Shown here piece by piece: positions 40,211-50,323 of a DNA stretch of 64,000 bases (within the stretch, counting starts at the first letter, position 1; each line of letters opens with the position of its first letter). The stretch covers positions 38,559-102,558 of the forward strand of contig JAHZJB010000064.1 in the NCBI GenBank assembly GCA_022601135.1, read 5' to 3'. Origin of the DNA: Actinomycetes bacterium. GTDB taxonomy: Bacteria > Actinomycetota > Actinomycetes > Mycobacteriales > Mycobacteriaceae. The notes under the pieces were generated by a model that worked only from the letters and a program-made list of their open reading frames with translations, was not told the DNA's origin and did no database searches. A program made the translations under genes and the position numbers.

Positions 40211-42562
40211 ATGACCGAGGGAGCATTGCTGACCGCCGTACGCGTGCTCGATTTTTCGTCGGGACCCGGCAACGCCGTCGGCAGGCTGCTGGCCGACCTC
40301 GGCGCCGACGTGCTGACGATCGAACCACCTGGTGGCACACCCGTCCGGCGCGCGACCCCCAGGGTGGCAGGGGCCAGCATCGAGTTCCTGCTGAACGATG
40401 CGAACAAACGCTGCGCCGAACTGGATCCGGCCCAACCAGCGGACCGCCAGGTACTCGTCGAACTCGCCGGCGGTGCCGATATCGTCATCGATTCCGGAAG
40501 CCCCGGCAGTGCGGCGGCGTTCGGGACATCGCTGAAGTCCCTGGCGGAGCGATTCGGCCATCTAGTCGCACTGTCGGTGACCGACTTCGGCACCGTGGGG
40601 CCCCGCTCGTCCTGGCTCGCGACCGATGCGGTGCTGTACGCCATGTCATCGGCCCTATCCCGCACCGGGCCAACCGCGGGCACTCCGGTATTGCCGCCCA
40701 CCGGTGTCGCGTCGGGGACCGCGGCCGTACAGGCCACCTGGGCCACTCTGGTCGCTTACTACGATCGATTACGTTGCGGAAAAGGAGAATTCATCGATTT
40801 CTCCCGATTCGAGGGAGTCGTACAGGCTCTCGATCCAGCCTTCGGCGCCGAGGGACAGGCCGCCGTCGGCCTCAAAACCAGCAACCAGCTGTGGCGCGGG
40901 CGCCCCCGCAACCAGCAGATCTACCCGATTTTCGAGTGCCGCGACGGCCATGTGCGGATCTGTCTGTTGTCAGCCCGTCAATGGCGGAACATGCGGGCCT
41001 GGATGGGCGAGCCGGAGCAGTTCTCCGACCCCACTTTCGACACCATCGCCGCGCGCTACGCCGCCTCCGCAGAGATCAACGCCGCGATCGCCGAGTTGTT
41101 CGCACCGGAGACCATGGCGTCACTGGTCGCACAGGGCCAGGCACGCTCTGTGCCGATCGCCGCGGTGCGGACACCGGCAGAAGCCCTGTCAGCTGAACAC
41201 TTTCGGGCGGTAGGCGCCTTGTCCGACGCCGAGGTGACTGCGGGTGTCACCGTCACCATTCCCGTCGGCCCGCTGGTGATCGACGGTCGTCATCACGGGT
41301 ACCGCCGTGGGGCGCCGGACGTAGGGGCCGACCCGCCCGAGTGGACGGCACCGCGGTCCGCACCCGCGGGTCCGGTCGACGAGGCGGCCAACCGACCGTT
41401 CGACGGCCTCCGGGTTCTCGACCTCGGCGTCATCGTCGCGGGCGGTGAGCTGGGCCGACTGTTCGCCGATCTGGGCGCCGAGGTGATCAAGGTCGAGAGT
41501 CCGGCGTACCCCGACGGGCTGCGCCAAGCACCGCCGGGGATGCCCATGAGTAGGTCCTGGGCGCTGACACACCGCAATCAGTCCAGCCTCGGCCTGGACC
41601 TGCGGCAGCCCGCCGGCGCTGACCTGTTCAGCCGACTGGTACGCGGTGCCGACGCCGTGTTCGCCAACTTCAAGCCGGGAACCCTGGCAGCCCTGGGATT
41701 CTCCTATGACCGGCTGCGCTCCCTGAACCCCGGAATCGTACTGGCCGAGAGCAGCGCGTTCGGGGACCGCGGACCGTGGAGTGCACAGATGGGCTATGGC
41801 CCGCTGGTCCGGGCGGCGACGGGTGTCACTCAGCTATGGAGCTCACCAGACGCAGAGTCGGGCCGTTACTACGACGCGACGACGATATTCCCCGACCACC
41901 TGGTGGCCAGACTCACCGCGGTCGCCACCCTGGCCGTGCTGATCCGTCGCCGTCAGACCGGCGCCGGGGGACATGTGCACATTTCTCAGGCCGAGGCGGC
42001 GATCAACCAGCTGGCAGCAGCCTATGTCGCCGAATCAGCAAGGGCTGCAGGCATTCCGATTGTCGAAGACGAAGCAGTCCATGCGGTGTTCCCGTGCGCA
42101 GGCGACGATCAGTGGTGCGTCATCTCGATGACATGCCCGGCACACCGGACAACGCTCGCCGGCGTGGTCGGGCGGGTGGAGCTCCCCGAAGACCGGCACG
42201 AGCTGATCGCAGCGATCTCGCAGTGGACCGCGACCCGGGACAAGGACGAGGTCGCCGCGCAGCTCCAAGGCCTCGGCGTTCCCGCGGCGCCGATGAACCG
42301 CGCGGCCGATCTCGTCGTCGACCCGCAACTCGTGTTCAGACGGCTGTTCACCGAGCTGACGCATCCGCTTCTGGAGGTTCCCGTCCGCACCGAGACCGGC
42401 CCCGCGCCGTACACCCGGATCCCCAAAGCGCCGATGCGGCCCGCGCCGATGCCCGGCGAGCAGACGCGCACGATCTGCCAGAAGATCCTCGGGTTGAGTC
42501 CCGAACAGATTGACCGGCTTATCGCCGACGGAGCGCTGTTCACCCACCAGAATCAACGCTAA
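40211..42562 (+). CDS. Fused two-domain class III CoA-transferase (Rv1866-like)
   Basis: 783 residues, two CaiB/BaiF domains in one chain. First from VRVLDFSSGPGNAVGRLLADLGADV (to about 390), second from LRVLDLGVIVAGGELGRLFADLGAEVIKVESP. Both repeat the family pattern including GKGEFIDFSRFEG and GAGGHVHISQAEA. Should move CoA between carboxylic acids. The thiolase gene follows 14 bases later, so the pair likely serves one degradative pathway; the substrate is unknown. Confidence 0.88.
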   Translation: MTEGALLTAVRVLDFSSGPGNAVGRLLADLGADVLTIEPPGGTPVRRATPRVAGASIEFLLNDANKRCAELDPAQPADRQVLVELAGGADIVIDSGSPGSAAAFGTSLKSLAERFGHLVALSVTDFGTVGPRSSWLATDAVLYAMSSALSRTGPTAGTPVLPPTGVASGTAAVQATWATLVAYYDRLRCGKGEFIDFSRFEGVVQALDPAFGAEGQAAVGLKTSNQLWRGRPRNQQIYPIFECRDGHVRICLLSARQWRNMRAWMGEPEQFSDPTFDTIAARYAASAEINAAIAELFAPETMASLVAQGQARSVPIAAVRTPAEALSAEHFRAVGALSDAEVTAGVTVTIPVGPLVIDGRHHGYRRGAPDVGADPPEWTAPRSAPAGPVDEAANRPFDGLRVLDLGVIVAGGELGRLFADLGAEVIKVESPAYPDGLRQAPPGMPMSRSWALTHRNQSSLGLDLRQPAGADLFSRLVRGADAVFANFKPGTLAALGFSYDRLRSLNPGIVLAESSAFGDRGPWSAQMGYGPLVRAATGVTQLWSSPDAESGRYYDATTIFPDHLVARLTAVATLAVLIRRRQTGAGGHVHISQAEAAINQLAAAYVAESARAAGIPIVEDEAVHAVFPCAGDDQWCVISMTCPAHRTTLAGVVGRVELPEDRHELIAAISQWTATRDKDEVAAQLQGLGVPAAPMNRAADLVVDPQLVFRRLFTELTHPLLEVPVRTETGPAPYTRIPKAPMRPAPMPGEQTRTICQKILGLSPEQIDRLIADGALFTHQNQR

Positions 42563-42576
42563 GGGAGGCCAGTTCG

Positions 42577-44055
42577 ATGTCCCTCGACCCCAAAACTCCA
42601 GTACTCGTCGGCTACGGACAAATCAACCAGCACACCGAGAATCCCGGCGTCGAACCCGTCGACCTGATGGTCGCGGCCGCGCAGGCCGCCGCCGGCTCCC
42701 GGGTGCTCGAGTCGGTCGATTCGATCCGCATCGTCAACCTGCTCTCGTGGCGTTATCGGGATCCGGGGTTGCTACTTGCGCAGCGCCTGGGCGCCGACGA
42801 AGCCACGACCCGCTATACCGGCGTCGGCGGCAACGTGCCGCAAACCCTGGTGAACCGGGCCTGCCTGGACATCCAGCAGGGCAGCGCCGATGTCGTTCTG
42901 ATCGCCGGGGCGGAAGCGTGGCGGACCAGAAGTCGGCTACGTGCCTCAGGAGCCAAACCGGACTGGACGCGGCAGGACGATTCGGTACCGATCGCGCCGG
43001 GTTCCGACGAGGCGGTACCGATGGCCGGACCCGCCGAGATTCGCATCAACCTGGACCGGCCCTCCTACGTCTATCCGATGTTCGAGCAGGCGCTGCGGAT
43101 CGCCGCCGGTGAGACGCCTGACCAACATCGTCGTCGTCTCGGCGAGCTGTGGTCTCAGTTCAGCACGGTGGCCGCGACCAATCCGCACGCCTGGACCAGG
43201 CAAGCGCTGAACGCCGACCAGATCTGGCAGACCGCGCCCAACAATCGCATGATCAGCTGGCCCTACACCAAGCTGATGAACTCCAACAACATGGTCGACC
43301 AGGGCGCGGTACTCATCCTGGCGTCGGCCCAGAAGGCAGGCCAGCTTCAGATCCCCTCGGAACGCTGGGTTTTCCCGTACGCCGGGGCCGACTCACACGA
43401 CACCTACTCGATCGGGGAGCGGGCGCAGTTCTTCACCTCACCGGCCATCAGAATCGCCGGCCGGCGGGCGCTGGAACTTGCCGAATCCGGAATCGACGAG
43501 ATCGAGCTGGTTGATGTGTACTCCTGCTTCCCCTCGGCGGTTCAGATCGCCGCCCGGGAGCTCGGTCTACCGGTCGGGGATCCGAGTCGCCCGCTGACCG
43601 TGACCGGCGGACTGACTTTCGCCGGTGGCCCGTGGAACAACTACGTCACCCACTCCATTGCCACGATGGCCGAGCAACTTGTGTCACGACAGGGAGGCAG
43701 CCGCGGCCTGATCACCGCCAACGGCGGCTACCTCACCAAACACAGCTTCGGCGTGTATGGGACCGAGCCGCCCAAGCATGAATTCCGTTGGGAAGACGTC
43801 CAACCCGCTGTCGACCTGGAGCCGACACGCACGGCTCTGGTGGGCTGGAACGGAGTAGGCACGGTCGAATCGTGGACAACGCCGTTCGACCGCGACGGAC
43901 AGGCCGAGAAGGCGTTTCTAGCGGTGCGGACGCCCGAGAACGCCCGGGTGCTCGCCGTGATCACCACCCGCGCGGAGGCGGAGGCCACCGCGCGCAACGA
44001 CATCGCGGGCGCCGCGGTCCAGGTACATGCCGACGGGACGGCCTCGTTGGTGTAG
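42577..44055 (+). CDS. Thiolase-family acetyltransferase (Rv1867-like)
   Basis: 492 residues. Thiolase fold with TPVLVGYGQINQHTE start, nucleophile Cys in QTLVNRACLDIQQG, ELVDVYSCFPSAVQIAARELG, FAGGPWNNYVTHSIATM and the HSFGVYGTEPP region. SCP2-type thiolase-like proteins of this length often lack simple thiolytic activity. In an operon with the CoA-transferase; AAGGGAGG ribosome site. Confidence 0.87.
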   Translation: MSLDPKTPVLVGYGQINQHTENPGVEPVDLMVAAAQAAAGSRVLESVDSIRIVNLLSWRYRDPGLLLAQRLGADEATTRYTGVGGNVPQTLVNRACLDIQQGSADVVLIAGAEAWRTRSRLRASGAKPDWTRQDDSVPIAPGSDEAVPMAGPAEIRINLDRPSYVYPMFEQALRIAAGETPDQHRRRLGELWSQFSTVAATNPHAWTRQALNADQIWQTAPNNRMISWPYTKLMNSNNMVDQGAVLILASAQKAGQLQIPSERWVFPYAGADSHDTYSIGERAQFFTSPAIRIAGRRALELAESGIDEIELVDVYSCFPSAVQIAARELGLPVGDPSRPLTVTGGLTFAGGPWNNYVTHSIATMAEQLVSRQGGSRGLITANGGYLTKHSFGVYGTEPPKHEFRWEDVQPAVDLEPTRTALVGWNGVGTVESWTTPFDRDGQAEKAFLAVRTPENARVLAVITTRAEAEATARNDIAGAAVQVHADGTASLV

Positions 44056-44163
44056 TCCGGTGGTGTAGCCAACGGCGATCAGGCCGCACGCCGGTCCGCA
44101 ATGGTGGCCGAACCATGCCCCAGAGACCGGATACCTGGCAGACACAGCCAATGTCAGAAACAG

Positions 44164-44202
44164 CAAGGAGCCTGCCGTTCGGGGGAAACGGCAGGCTCCT
44201 TG
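44164..44202. terminator. Bidirectional 16-bp hairpin terminator
   Basis: CAAGGAGCCTGCCGTT (44164-44179) pairs perfectly with 44187-44202 around a 7-base loop. It lies between the convergent thiolase and antigen 85 genes and can end both transcripts. Confidence 0.85.
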
Positions 44203-44221
44203 GTTCTGGGCGTGATGGTTA

Positions 44222-45304
<1,083 letters not shown>

Positions 45305-45449
45305 TTAGCTGAACAGCCCTGCGACACAATGAAACGACGTCGCGTTTGGCTAACGATTCCGACTCGGGCCGGACTCGCCACCAGGGAAAGCCGGGTCAGG
45401 GCAGGGGATCTCGGCGTGACAGCAAGATCTCGCCGGCCGACCGGTACCA

Positions 45450-45822
45450 CGCTGACCGATGGCCAGCGGGACGGCCAGGGGCGTTCGACGCAGTCTGACT
45501 CGCCGCCATCCCGGTGGTGGTTGACGTCTCCGACAAACCACTCCCGCGGGAAGACTCCCCACCCCCGGGGCAGTGCCGGTACCCAAAAGTGTTCCAGGAC
45601 AGAGTATGCGGAATCCAGAAGCCCGTCGCGGTACCCGAAGTTCGCAGACTTGCCGTCGCGTATCGGGAACCACGATGTGTCCGCGCCGACTGCCGCGCCA
45701 CGGTATCGTGACAAGTCGGTTCCCACCTGGTCGAAGACACCGTCGAGCAGGATCCGCGGGCCTCGGTGGTGCGCCTGAGAGACACGGTGATCAAAGTCAG
45801 CATCGGCGCGGCCCGGACACGA
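45450..45822 (-). pseudogene. Possible gene relic upstream of antigen 85
   Basis: A minus-strand frame open from a stop at 45823-45825 reads like protein: ADFDHRVSQAHHRGPRILLD, then FGYRDGLLDSAYSVLEHFW and GVFPREWFVGDVNHH. Third-position GC is moderately high. No start codon fits except an internal GTG at 45724-45726, and the far end dissolves into Arg/Ser-rich noise. I do not recognise the family. The rest of the 45218-45884 gap holds a CAAAG/CTTTG inverted repeat near 45258-45280 and the antigen 85 promoter. Confidence 0.25.
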
Positions 45823-45884
45823 TTACGGTTGCGATCGCCCTGATTCCGCCGCGTGAGAGGCGGGGCAGCAAAAGGAGGTTGACA

Positions 45885-46280
45885 ATGATCCGATGCATCC
45901 GATTGTGGACCGGGCAGGACGGCGCTTCCCATGTCGAACTCGGCACAATCGACATCCAGCCGGGCCGCAACGACGATCTGGTGTCAGCGCTCATGCCGGC
46001 CACCCACGTCACCGTCGAGGAGACTGCGGGTGGCGCAGCGCTGGCCTGGCATACCGCACCGGTTCGCCAGTTGGTCGTAACACTCACCGGGACCTTGTTG
46101 TTCACCACGCGCGGCGGCGAAGAGTTCACGCTGCATCCCGGTGAGGTTCTGTTGGCCGAGGACACCGAGGGTTCCGGCCACCAGTGGCAGCTGCTGGGCG
46201 CCGACCCCTGGCGCCGGATGTACATCGTGCTGACACCGGGCGCCGAGGTGCCGTTCGTACCGGACCGACGTGTGTCCTGA
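45885..46280 (+). CDS. Cupin-domain protein
   Basis: 131 residues from an ATG preceded by a strong AAAGGAGG site (45871-45878), which decides the start. Cupin barrel: VRQLVVTLTGTLLFTTRGGEEFTLHPGEVLLAEDTEGSGHQW, with few of the usual metal His residues. Single-domain cupins bind or convert small molecules; function unknown. Convergent with the FUSC gene. Confidence 0.75.
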   Translation: MIRCIRLWTGQDGASHVELGTIDIQPGRNDDLVSALMPATHVTVEETAGGAALAWHTAPVRQLVVTLTGTLLFTTRGGEEFTLHPGEVLLAEDTEGSGHQWQLLGADPWRRMYIVLTPGAEVPFVPDRRVS

Positions 46281-46286
46281 TCCTGA

Positions 46287-48302
46287 TCAGCGAGCCGCGG
46301 TGAGCCCGGGACTGATCGCGACCATCGAAAGGTGACGGGTGATGGTGCCGATCTCAGCGACCAGCACACGAGCCGCGCCGATCTCTGGCCCATGCTCGGA
46401 GACCGCCTCGCGCAGGCGCTGGTCCGCGTCGGCCAGCTCGGCGGTGTCCACGGTCCACGGCGATGCCGGTGTCGGCGGGTCACCACACAGCGACTCCACA
46501 TACTCATCGACGGCCAGTACGAACTCCGGGCTCAACGCGTTGGAGAGATAGCCGGGTACGTCGCCGGGGACGTTGTCTTCCAACGTCGTGCACGCAGCCG
46601 TCACCGCATTCAGGGCGGTGCGATAGGAACTCAGCCAATGGCGCAGCTCGCGCGAGTCCATGCGAGTGGCACCGGCGGCAGCCTCGAACGCGGCACGGGC
46701 CCGGAATGCGGGTTGCCACGCTGCAGACGCGGCGTCAGCAGGGTTCTCAAGCTCGCGCACATAGCCCTTGATCACCGTTGCCGCGTAGTCGACCTCTGTC
46801 CGCAACAGTTCACCCGCCCGCTGCACCAGCCTGGTAAGAGCGTCGTCAGGCAACAGAACGTGGACGAGCACCGCGAGCACGCCGCCGCCGAGCGCGGCGA
46901 ACAACAGCTCACCGAGAGTCTCGGTGTTGGCGGATCGGTCGATGTTGATCATGAACACGACGGACGCCGTCAGCGCCGCCGCCACTGCCAGGTATCCGTA
47001 CCCTGCCACGGAGTAGCAGACAGCGAGCAGCAGGACAGCCAGCACCGCCGATGGCACCGGTCCTGGATGCAGCACGAACAGCACAGCGGACGCGGCAACG
47101 ATTCCCACAACTGCGGCGGCCACCCGCCCCGCGCACCGCGTATAGGTGTGGGCGGTCTCCGGCCGAAGCACCAGCAACACCGTGAGGGGTATCCAATATC
47201 CCTGTGCCACAGAGGCGTAGCGCTCGATAGCGGAACCCGCGGCCATCGCAACGCTGAGACGAAGGGCGTGCCGAGACACCGGCGAATGCCAACCGAGATG
47301 GCTGCGGGTGAGGTCCAGAGCCGACCGCAGCGAGGTCTGCAGCTCCGGCCGACGGACGCGGAGCGTATCAGGAGAGGAAGGGACGAAATCCCCCAGCCGG
47401 ATTGCCACCGCCTCGTGCAGCTGCATCGCGAGCCGATGCACCAGTGCCGAGTCCGGTCCGGACACTTCGGCGGCCACGCTATCCAGGCGGCGGAGGGTGA
47501 CATCGGCATCGTTACGGGCCGACCGGCCCGTCTCGGCCACTGCCGCCAACGTATCGGCCGCCGTCATCAGGACGTTGGTCAGAGCTGGCCGGCCAGCCAA
47601 CGCACTCAAGGTCGTCGCGATCCGTTCGGGCAGCCGGTACCAGTCGCGATAGCCGGCGGGACGCCGTCCGGTCTGGCCGTCGACGAAGGTGAAGGCGGCC
47701 CGCAGCTCGATCAGCGGCTCCATGTCGATCGGCGACCCTGCGCTGTCGGCGTCTTCGGCAAGCCTCCTTGCGTCGGCGGCCAGCGAGCGATAGACCGCGG
47801 CGAGCGCCTCCCGCTGCACCCGCCAGCGGTGCCGCGGCCAAATCGCGATGAGACCCGCCTGGACCAGGCCGCCTGCGACAACCAGCGCTGACGTACCCAA
47901 CGTTGACGAAACTGCAGGCGCGACAGGCGCAGCGATGACCATCAGCGCGGTTGATCCCGCTGCGATCAATCCGGCCTGCGCTCCCAACGCCCAGGTCATC
48001 GCCGCACCAAAGCTCCAGAGGGCGACCGTCGCTACGAAGGCCGCCGAGTTCGCGGACGTCAGCGCGCCCAGCAGAGCCGCGAAGCCCATCAGCAGCGAAA
48101 CCACGACGACGAGAGGTATGCGACCCCGCGGGCTGTCCTGCAGCGCTGCGGCACCGGCGATGGCGGCTGCGGCTGTGACGGTGCTGGCCGACCCCGGCGG
48201 ACCCCAGTTCAGAGCGACCACCGCGACCGCAGCGACGCCGAACAGGCTGCGCACGATCGCAGCGAGGTCCGGCACTACCGGCAGCTTCAAGCCTGTGAGC
48301 AC
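46287..48302 (-). CDS. FUSC-family multi-span membrane protein
   Basis: 671 residues from GTG 48300-48302. Two blocks of about five to six membrane helices (about 15-160 and 355-500) with a soluble region after each, the layout of FUSC/aromatic-acid exporter (AaeB, YccS) proteins. The second block contains YWIPLTVLLVLRPE, the typical FUSC turn. Probably an exporter of organic acids or drugs; substrate unknown. Confidence 0.82.
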   Translation of the reverse strand: MLTGLKLPVVPDLAAIVRSLFGVAAVAVVALNWGPPGSASTVTAAAAIAGAAALQDSPRGRIPLVVVVSLLMGFAALLGALTSANSAAFVATVALWSFGAAMTWALGAQAGLIAAGSTALMVIAAPVAPAVSSTLGTSALVVAGGLVQAGLIAIWPRHRWRVQREALAAVYRSLAADARRLAEDADSAGSPIDMEPLIELRAAFTFVDGQTGRRPAGYRDWYRLPERIATTLSALAGRPALTNVLMTAADTLAAVAETGRSARNDADVTLRRLDSVAAEVSGPDSALVHRLAMQLHEAVAIRLGDFVPSSPDTLRVRRPELQTSLRSALDLTRSHLGWHSPVSRHALRLSVAMAAGSAIERYASVAQGYWIPLTVLLVLRPETAHTYTRCAGRVAAAVVGIVAASAVLFVLHPGPVPSAVLAVLLLAVCYSVAGYGYLAVAAALTASVVFMINIDRSANTETLGELLFAALGGGVLAVLVHVLLPDDALTRLVQRAGELLRTEVDYAATVIKGYVRELENPADAASAAWQPAFRARAAFEAAAGATRMDSRELRHWLSSYRTALNAVTAACTTLEDNVPGDVPGYLSNALSPEFVLAVDEYVESLCGDPPTPASPWTVDTAELADADQRLREAVSEHGPEIGAARVLVAEIGTITRHLSMVAISPGLTAAR

Positions 48303-48449
48303 CCCTTCATTCTGGCCCGGGACAGGTTCACACCGTGGAGAAAGCCCTCATCACACTCGCCGTTCGGCGCCCAATCGCGAGGTCGCTGCAACCCCGTCGA
48401 GCCGTTATCTACTTGGCGCCGCGCTGGCGCCGACGACTACCCTGCAGCC

Positions 48450-49208
48450 GTGACACTGAAGATCAGCGACGACGGCCGGGTCCGCACCCTGCTTCTCGAC
48501 AGGCCAGAGGCCCTCAACGCGTTCAACGAAGCGCTGTATCACTCCACCGCGACGGCCGTACGGGACGCCGACGACGACCCCGATGTGGCGGTGGTGCTGC
48601 TCACCGGCGCGGGTCGGGCGTTCAGCGCGGGCAACGACCTCAAGGAGATGCAGGCTCGTATCGCCGATTCCTCGCTGAGCCGCGAAGGCAGCCACTTCTC
48701 GACGATGATCAGCGCATTGACCGACCTCTCGAAGCCGCTCATCTGCGCGGTCAACGGTATCGGACTGGGCATCGGTACGACCATCCTCGGCTACGCCGAC
48801 CTGGTCTTCATGTCGTCCACTGCTCGACTGAAGTGCCCGTTCACCAGCCTCGGTGTGGCGCCGGAGGCCGCTTCGTCGTACCTGCTACCGCAGCTGATCG
48901 GCAGACAAAACGCGGCGTGGCTGCTGTTGTCCTCGGAGTGGATCGATGCGGCCGAGGCCCACCGGATGGGAATCGCCTGGAAGGTCTGCGAGCCCGAGGA
49001 CCTGATGCCCGAGGCGCGCAGGCACGCCGACATCCTGGCGTCCCGTTCGACGGCGAGCCTGATAGCCGTGAAGAAGACCATCGTCGACCCGTACCGTCCG
49101 GGAATCGCTGCGGCCAGCGATCGCGAGAATGCGCACTTTCTGGAGTTGCTCGGCGGGACCGCAAACGCCGCGGCGCTCGCCGAGTTCACCGGACAGGACC
49201 GGGTCTGA
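48450..49208 (+). CDS. Enoyl-CoA hydratase/isomerase family protein
   Basis: 252 residues from GTG 48450. Crotonase fold: LDRPEALNAFNEAL, GAGRAFSAGNDLKEM and VNGIGLGIGTTILGYADLVF for the oxyanion hole, CPFTSLGVAPEAASSYLLP where the second catalytic Glu is expected. Acts on acyl-CoA; exact reaction unknown. Its stop is 4 bases from the convergent bfd stop. Confidence 0.88.
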   Translation: MTLKISDDGRVRTLLLDRPEALNAFNEALYHSTATAVRDADDDPDVAVVLLTGAGRAFSAGNDLKEMQARIADSSLSREGSHFSTMISALTDLSKPLICAVNGIGLGIGTTILGYADLVFMSSTARLKCPFTSLGVAPEAASSYLLPQLIGRQNAAWLLLSSEWIDAAEAHRMGIAWKVCEPEDLMPEARRHADILASRSTASLIAVKKTIVDPYRPGIAAASDRENAHFLELLGGTANAAALAEFTGQDRV

Positions 49209-49212
49209 ACCG

Positions 49213-49410
49213 TCAGCCGGTAGCGCTCTCCGGCGTGCATTCGGTGACTTCCAGATGCGCCGCGATGATCGCCCGCAAGGTGCGCCGACACCGACCGCAG
49301 TCACCTCCGGCGCCGCATGCCTGGGAGATCTCCCTGGATGTTCGCGCGCCGCTGGCCACGACCTCGTTGACCACGTGGCTCGTGGTTCCGGCACACAGGC
49401 AGACAAACAT
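49213..49410 (-). CDS. bfd: Bacterioferritin-associated ferredoxin
   Basis: 65 residues from ATG 49408-49410. Bfd-type [2Fe-2S] cysteines: MFVCLCAG (Cys4, Cys6) and GDCGRC (Cys38, Cys41). It donates electrons to bacterioferritin to release stored iron. It lies 8 bases after the 49419 gene, so both should be one transcript, read out from the iron box at 50087-50105, back to back with bfr. Confidence 0.9.
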   Translation of the reverse strand: MFVCLCAGTTSHVVNEVVASGARTSREISQACGAGGDCGRCRRTLRAIIAAHLEVTECTPESATG

Positions 49411-49418
49411 CGGTCCGG

Positions 49419-50051
49419 CTATCCCTGCTCGGTGACATTCAGCAGATGGGCGAACTTGCCCACGAAACGGGTGGGGTAGGCGCCCAGGCCCGCGTTGGTG
49501 ATCCACTCGGCGGCCGCATCAGGGCGCTCGATCCACCGCCGCGCGCTGGCCTCGTCGGCGATCTCCTGAAGGATCAGCACCTCGTTGCCGTCATCGAGGG
49601 CGCGGTAGACCCAGATCTTGCGCACACCGCCCCGCCTGAAGCGCTCCAGACCATCGTGAACCTTGATCATCAGCGCGGCGACATCCTCTACCGAGGACAT
49701 GACCCCTATGGTGACCCGACCGATCTTGCGCTCCGAGGTCGGCGCCTCGAGATCGATCTTCTCCACGACCTCACCACCGAAGATCGGCGGAATATCGTCG
49801 GCGCCGGAGACATTGAACCATTCGAAAATCGCCGGCGACCGCAGCACATCCCGAATCGAGTGGGCGTGCCGAATCCCGATGGTCACCAGTACTCGACAGG
49901 GTTCCCAGATCGACTCGTACAGCACGACGTGATGCGCGCCCATCAACGAGAGTCCGTCACGATGCTTGTTGAGCCATTCCCACATGTGATCGACATCGTC
50001 GGCATGGAAATCACAAGCCAGGATGAATGACTGCAGATCGTCGTCACCCAT
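49419..50051 (-). CDS. Tandem ABM-like protein in the bfd operon
   Basis: 210 residues, no signal peptide. Two halves of about 100 residues each look like dimeric ferredoxin-like (ABM) folds: SFILACDFHADDVDHMWEWL... and RVTIGVMSSVEDVAALMIKV..., each ending with a short aromatic-containing segment (FEWFNVSG, AAEWITNAG). I recall related mycobacterial proteins listed as fatty-acid-CoA ligases, which the length and motifs rule out. ABM folds include the haem-degrading MhuD/IsdG enzymes. The iron box and bfd partner suggest an iron or haem role; that is inference. It may be the counterpart of Rv1874. Confidence 0.75.
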   Translation of the reverse strand: MGDDDLQSFILACDFHADDVDHMWEWLNKHRDGLSLMGAHHVVLYESIWEPCRVLVTIGIRHAHSIRDVLRSPAIFEWFNVSGADDIPPIFGGEVVEKIDLEAPTSERKIGRVTIGVMSSVEDVAALMIKVHDGLERFRRGGVRKIWVYRALDDGNEVLILQEIADEASARRWIERPDAAAEWITNAGLGAYPTRFVGKFAHLLNVTEQG

Positions 50052-50086
50052 CGGATTACCCTGCCCATCTGAACCGAGTCTGATAA

Positions 50087-50105
50087 TTAGCTCAGTCTAA
50101 CCTTA
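50087..50105. promoter_or_regulatory. IdeR-type iron box between the bfd operon and bfr
   Basis: TTAGCTCAGTCTAACCTTA matches the IdeR consensus at 15 of 19 positions. It overlaps an AT-rich -10-like TAATTAT of the minus-strand operon, which starts 36 bases away; an adjoining CTTAGCCTAGG core may be a second half-site. Repression of the bfd operon by iron-loaded IdeR is expected. M. tuberculosis bfrA is also known to have tandem iron boxes and to be activated. Confidence 0.7.
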
Positions 50106-50220
50106 CTTAGCCTAGGCGGCCCAAGGGGGTTTGATCTGCACTCCGGGTAAGCCGCACCGAAAACCAAACGTCGGTGAAAACACGGCACGCGGGGCGGGGA
50201 CAGCGCGCTACCGGTACTCG

Positions 50221-50261
50221 GTTTGCACTAGATCCACTCCAGTTTGCACTACATTGGAGTG
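50221..50261. promoter_or_regulatory. Direct and inverted repeats in the bfr promoter
   Basis: GTTTGCACTA occurs at 50221-50230 and 50242-50251, two helical turns apart, and CACTCCA (50235-50241) pairs with TGGAGTG (50255-50261). They lie 63 bases or more before the bfr ATG and look like operator or activator sites for an unidentified regulator. Confidence 0.45.
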
Positions 50262-50323
50262 ATCGCACACAGCTCGTGCGGAGAACGCGTGCAATCACTT
50301 CATCAAGGTGTCGAGGAGTAACA

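Noticed and set aside
40790..42000. Glu in place of the catalytic Asp in both CoA-transferase domains
   Set aside because: By-eye alignment of this motif is unsure and many family members vary there, so no claim is made.
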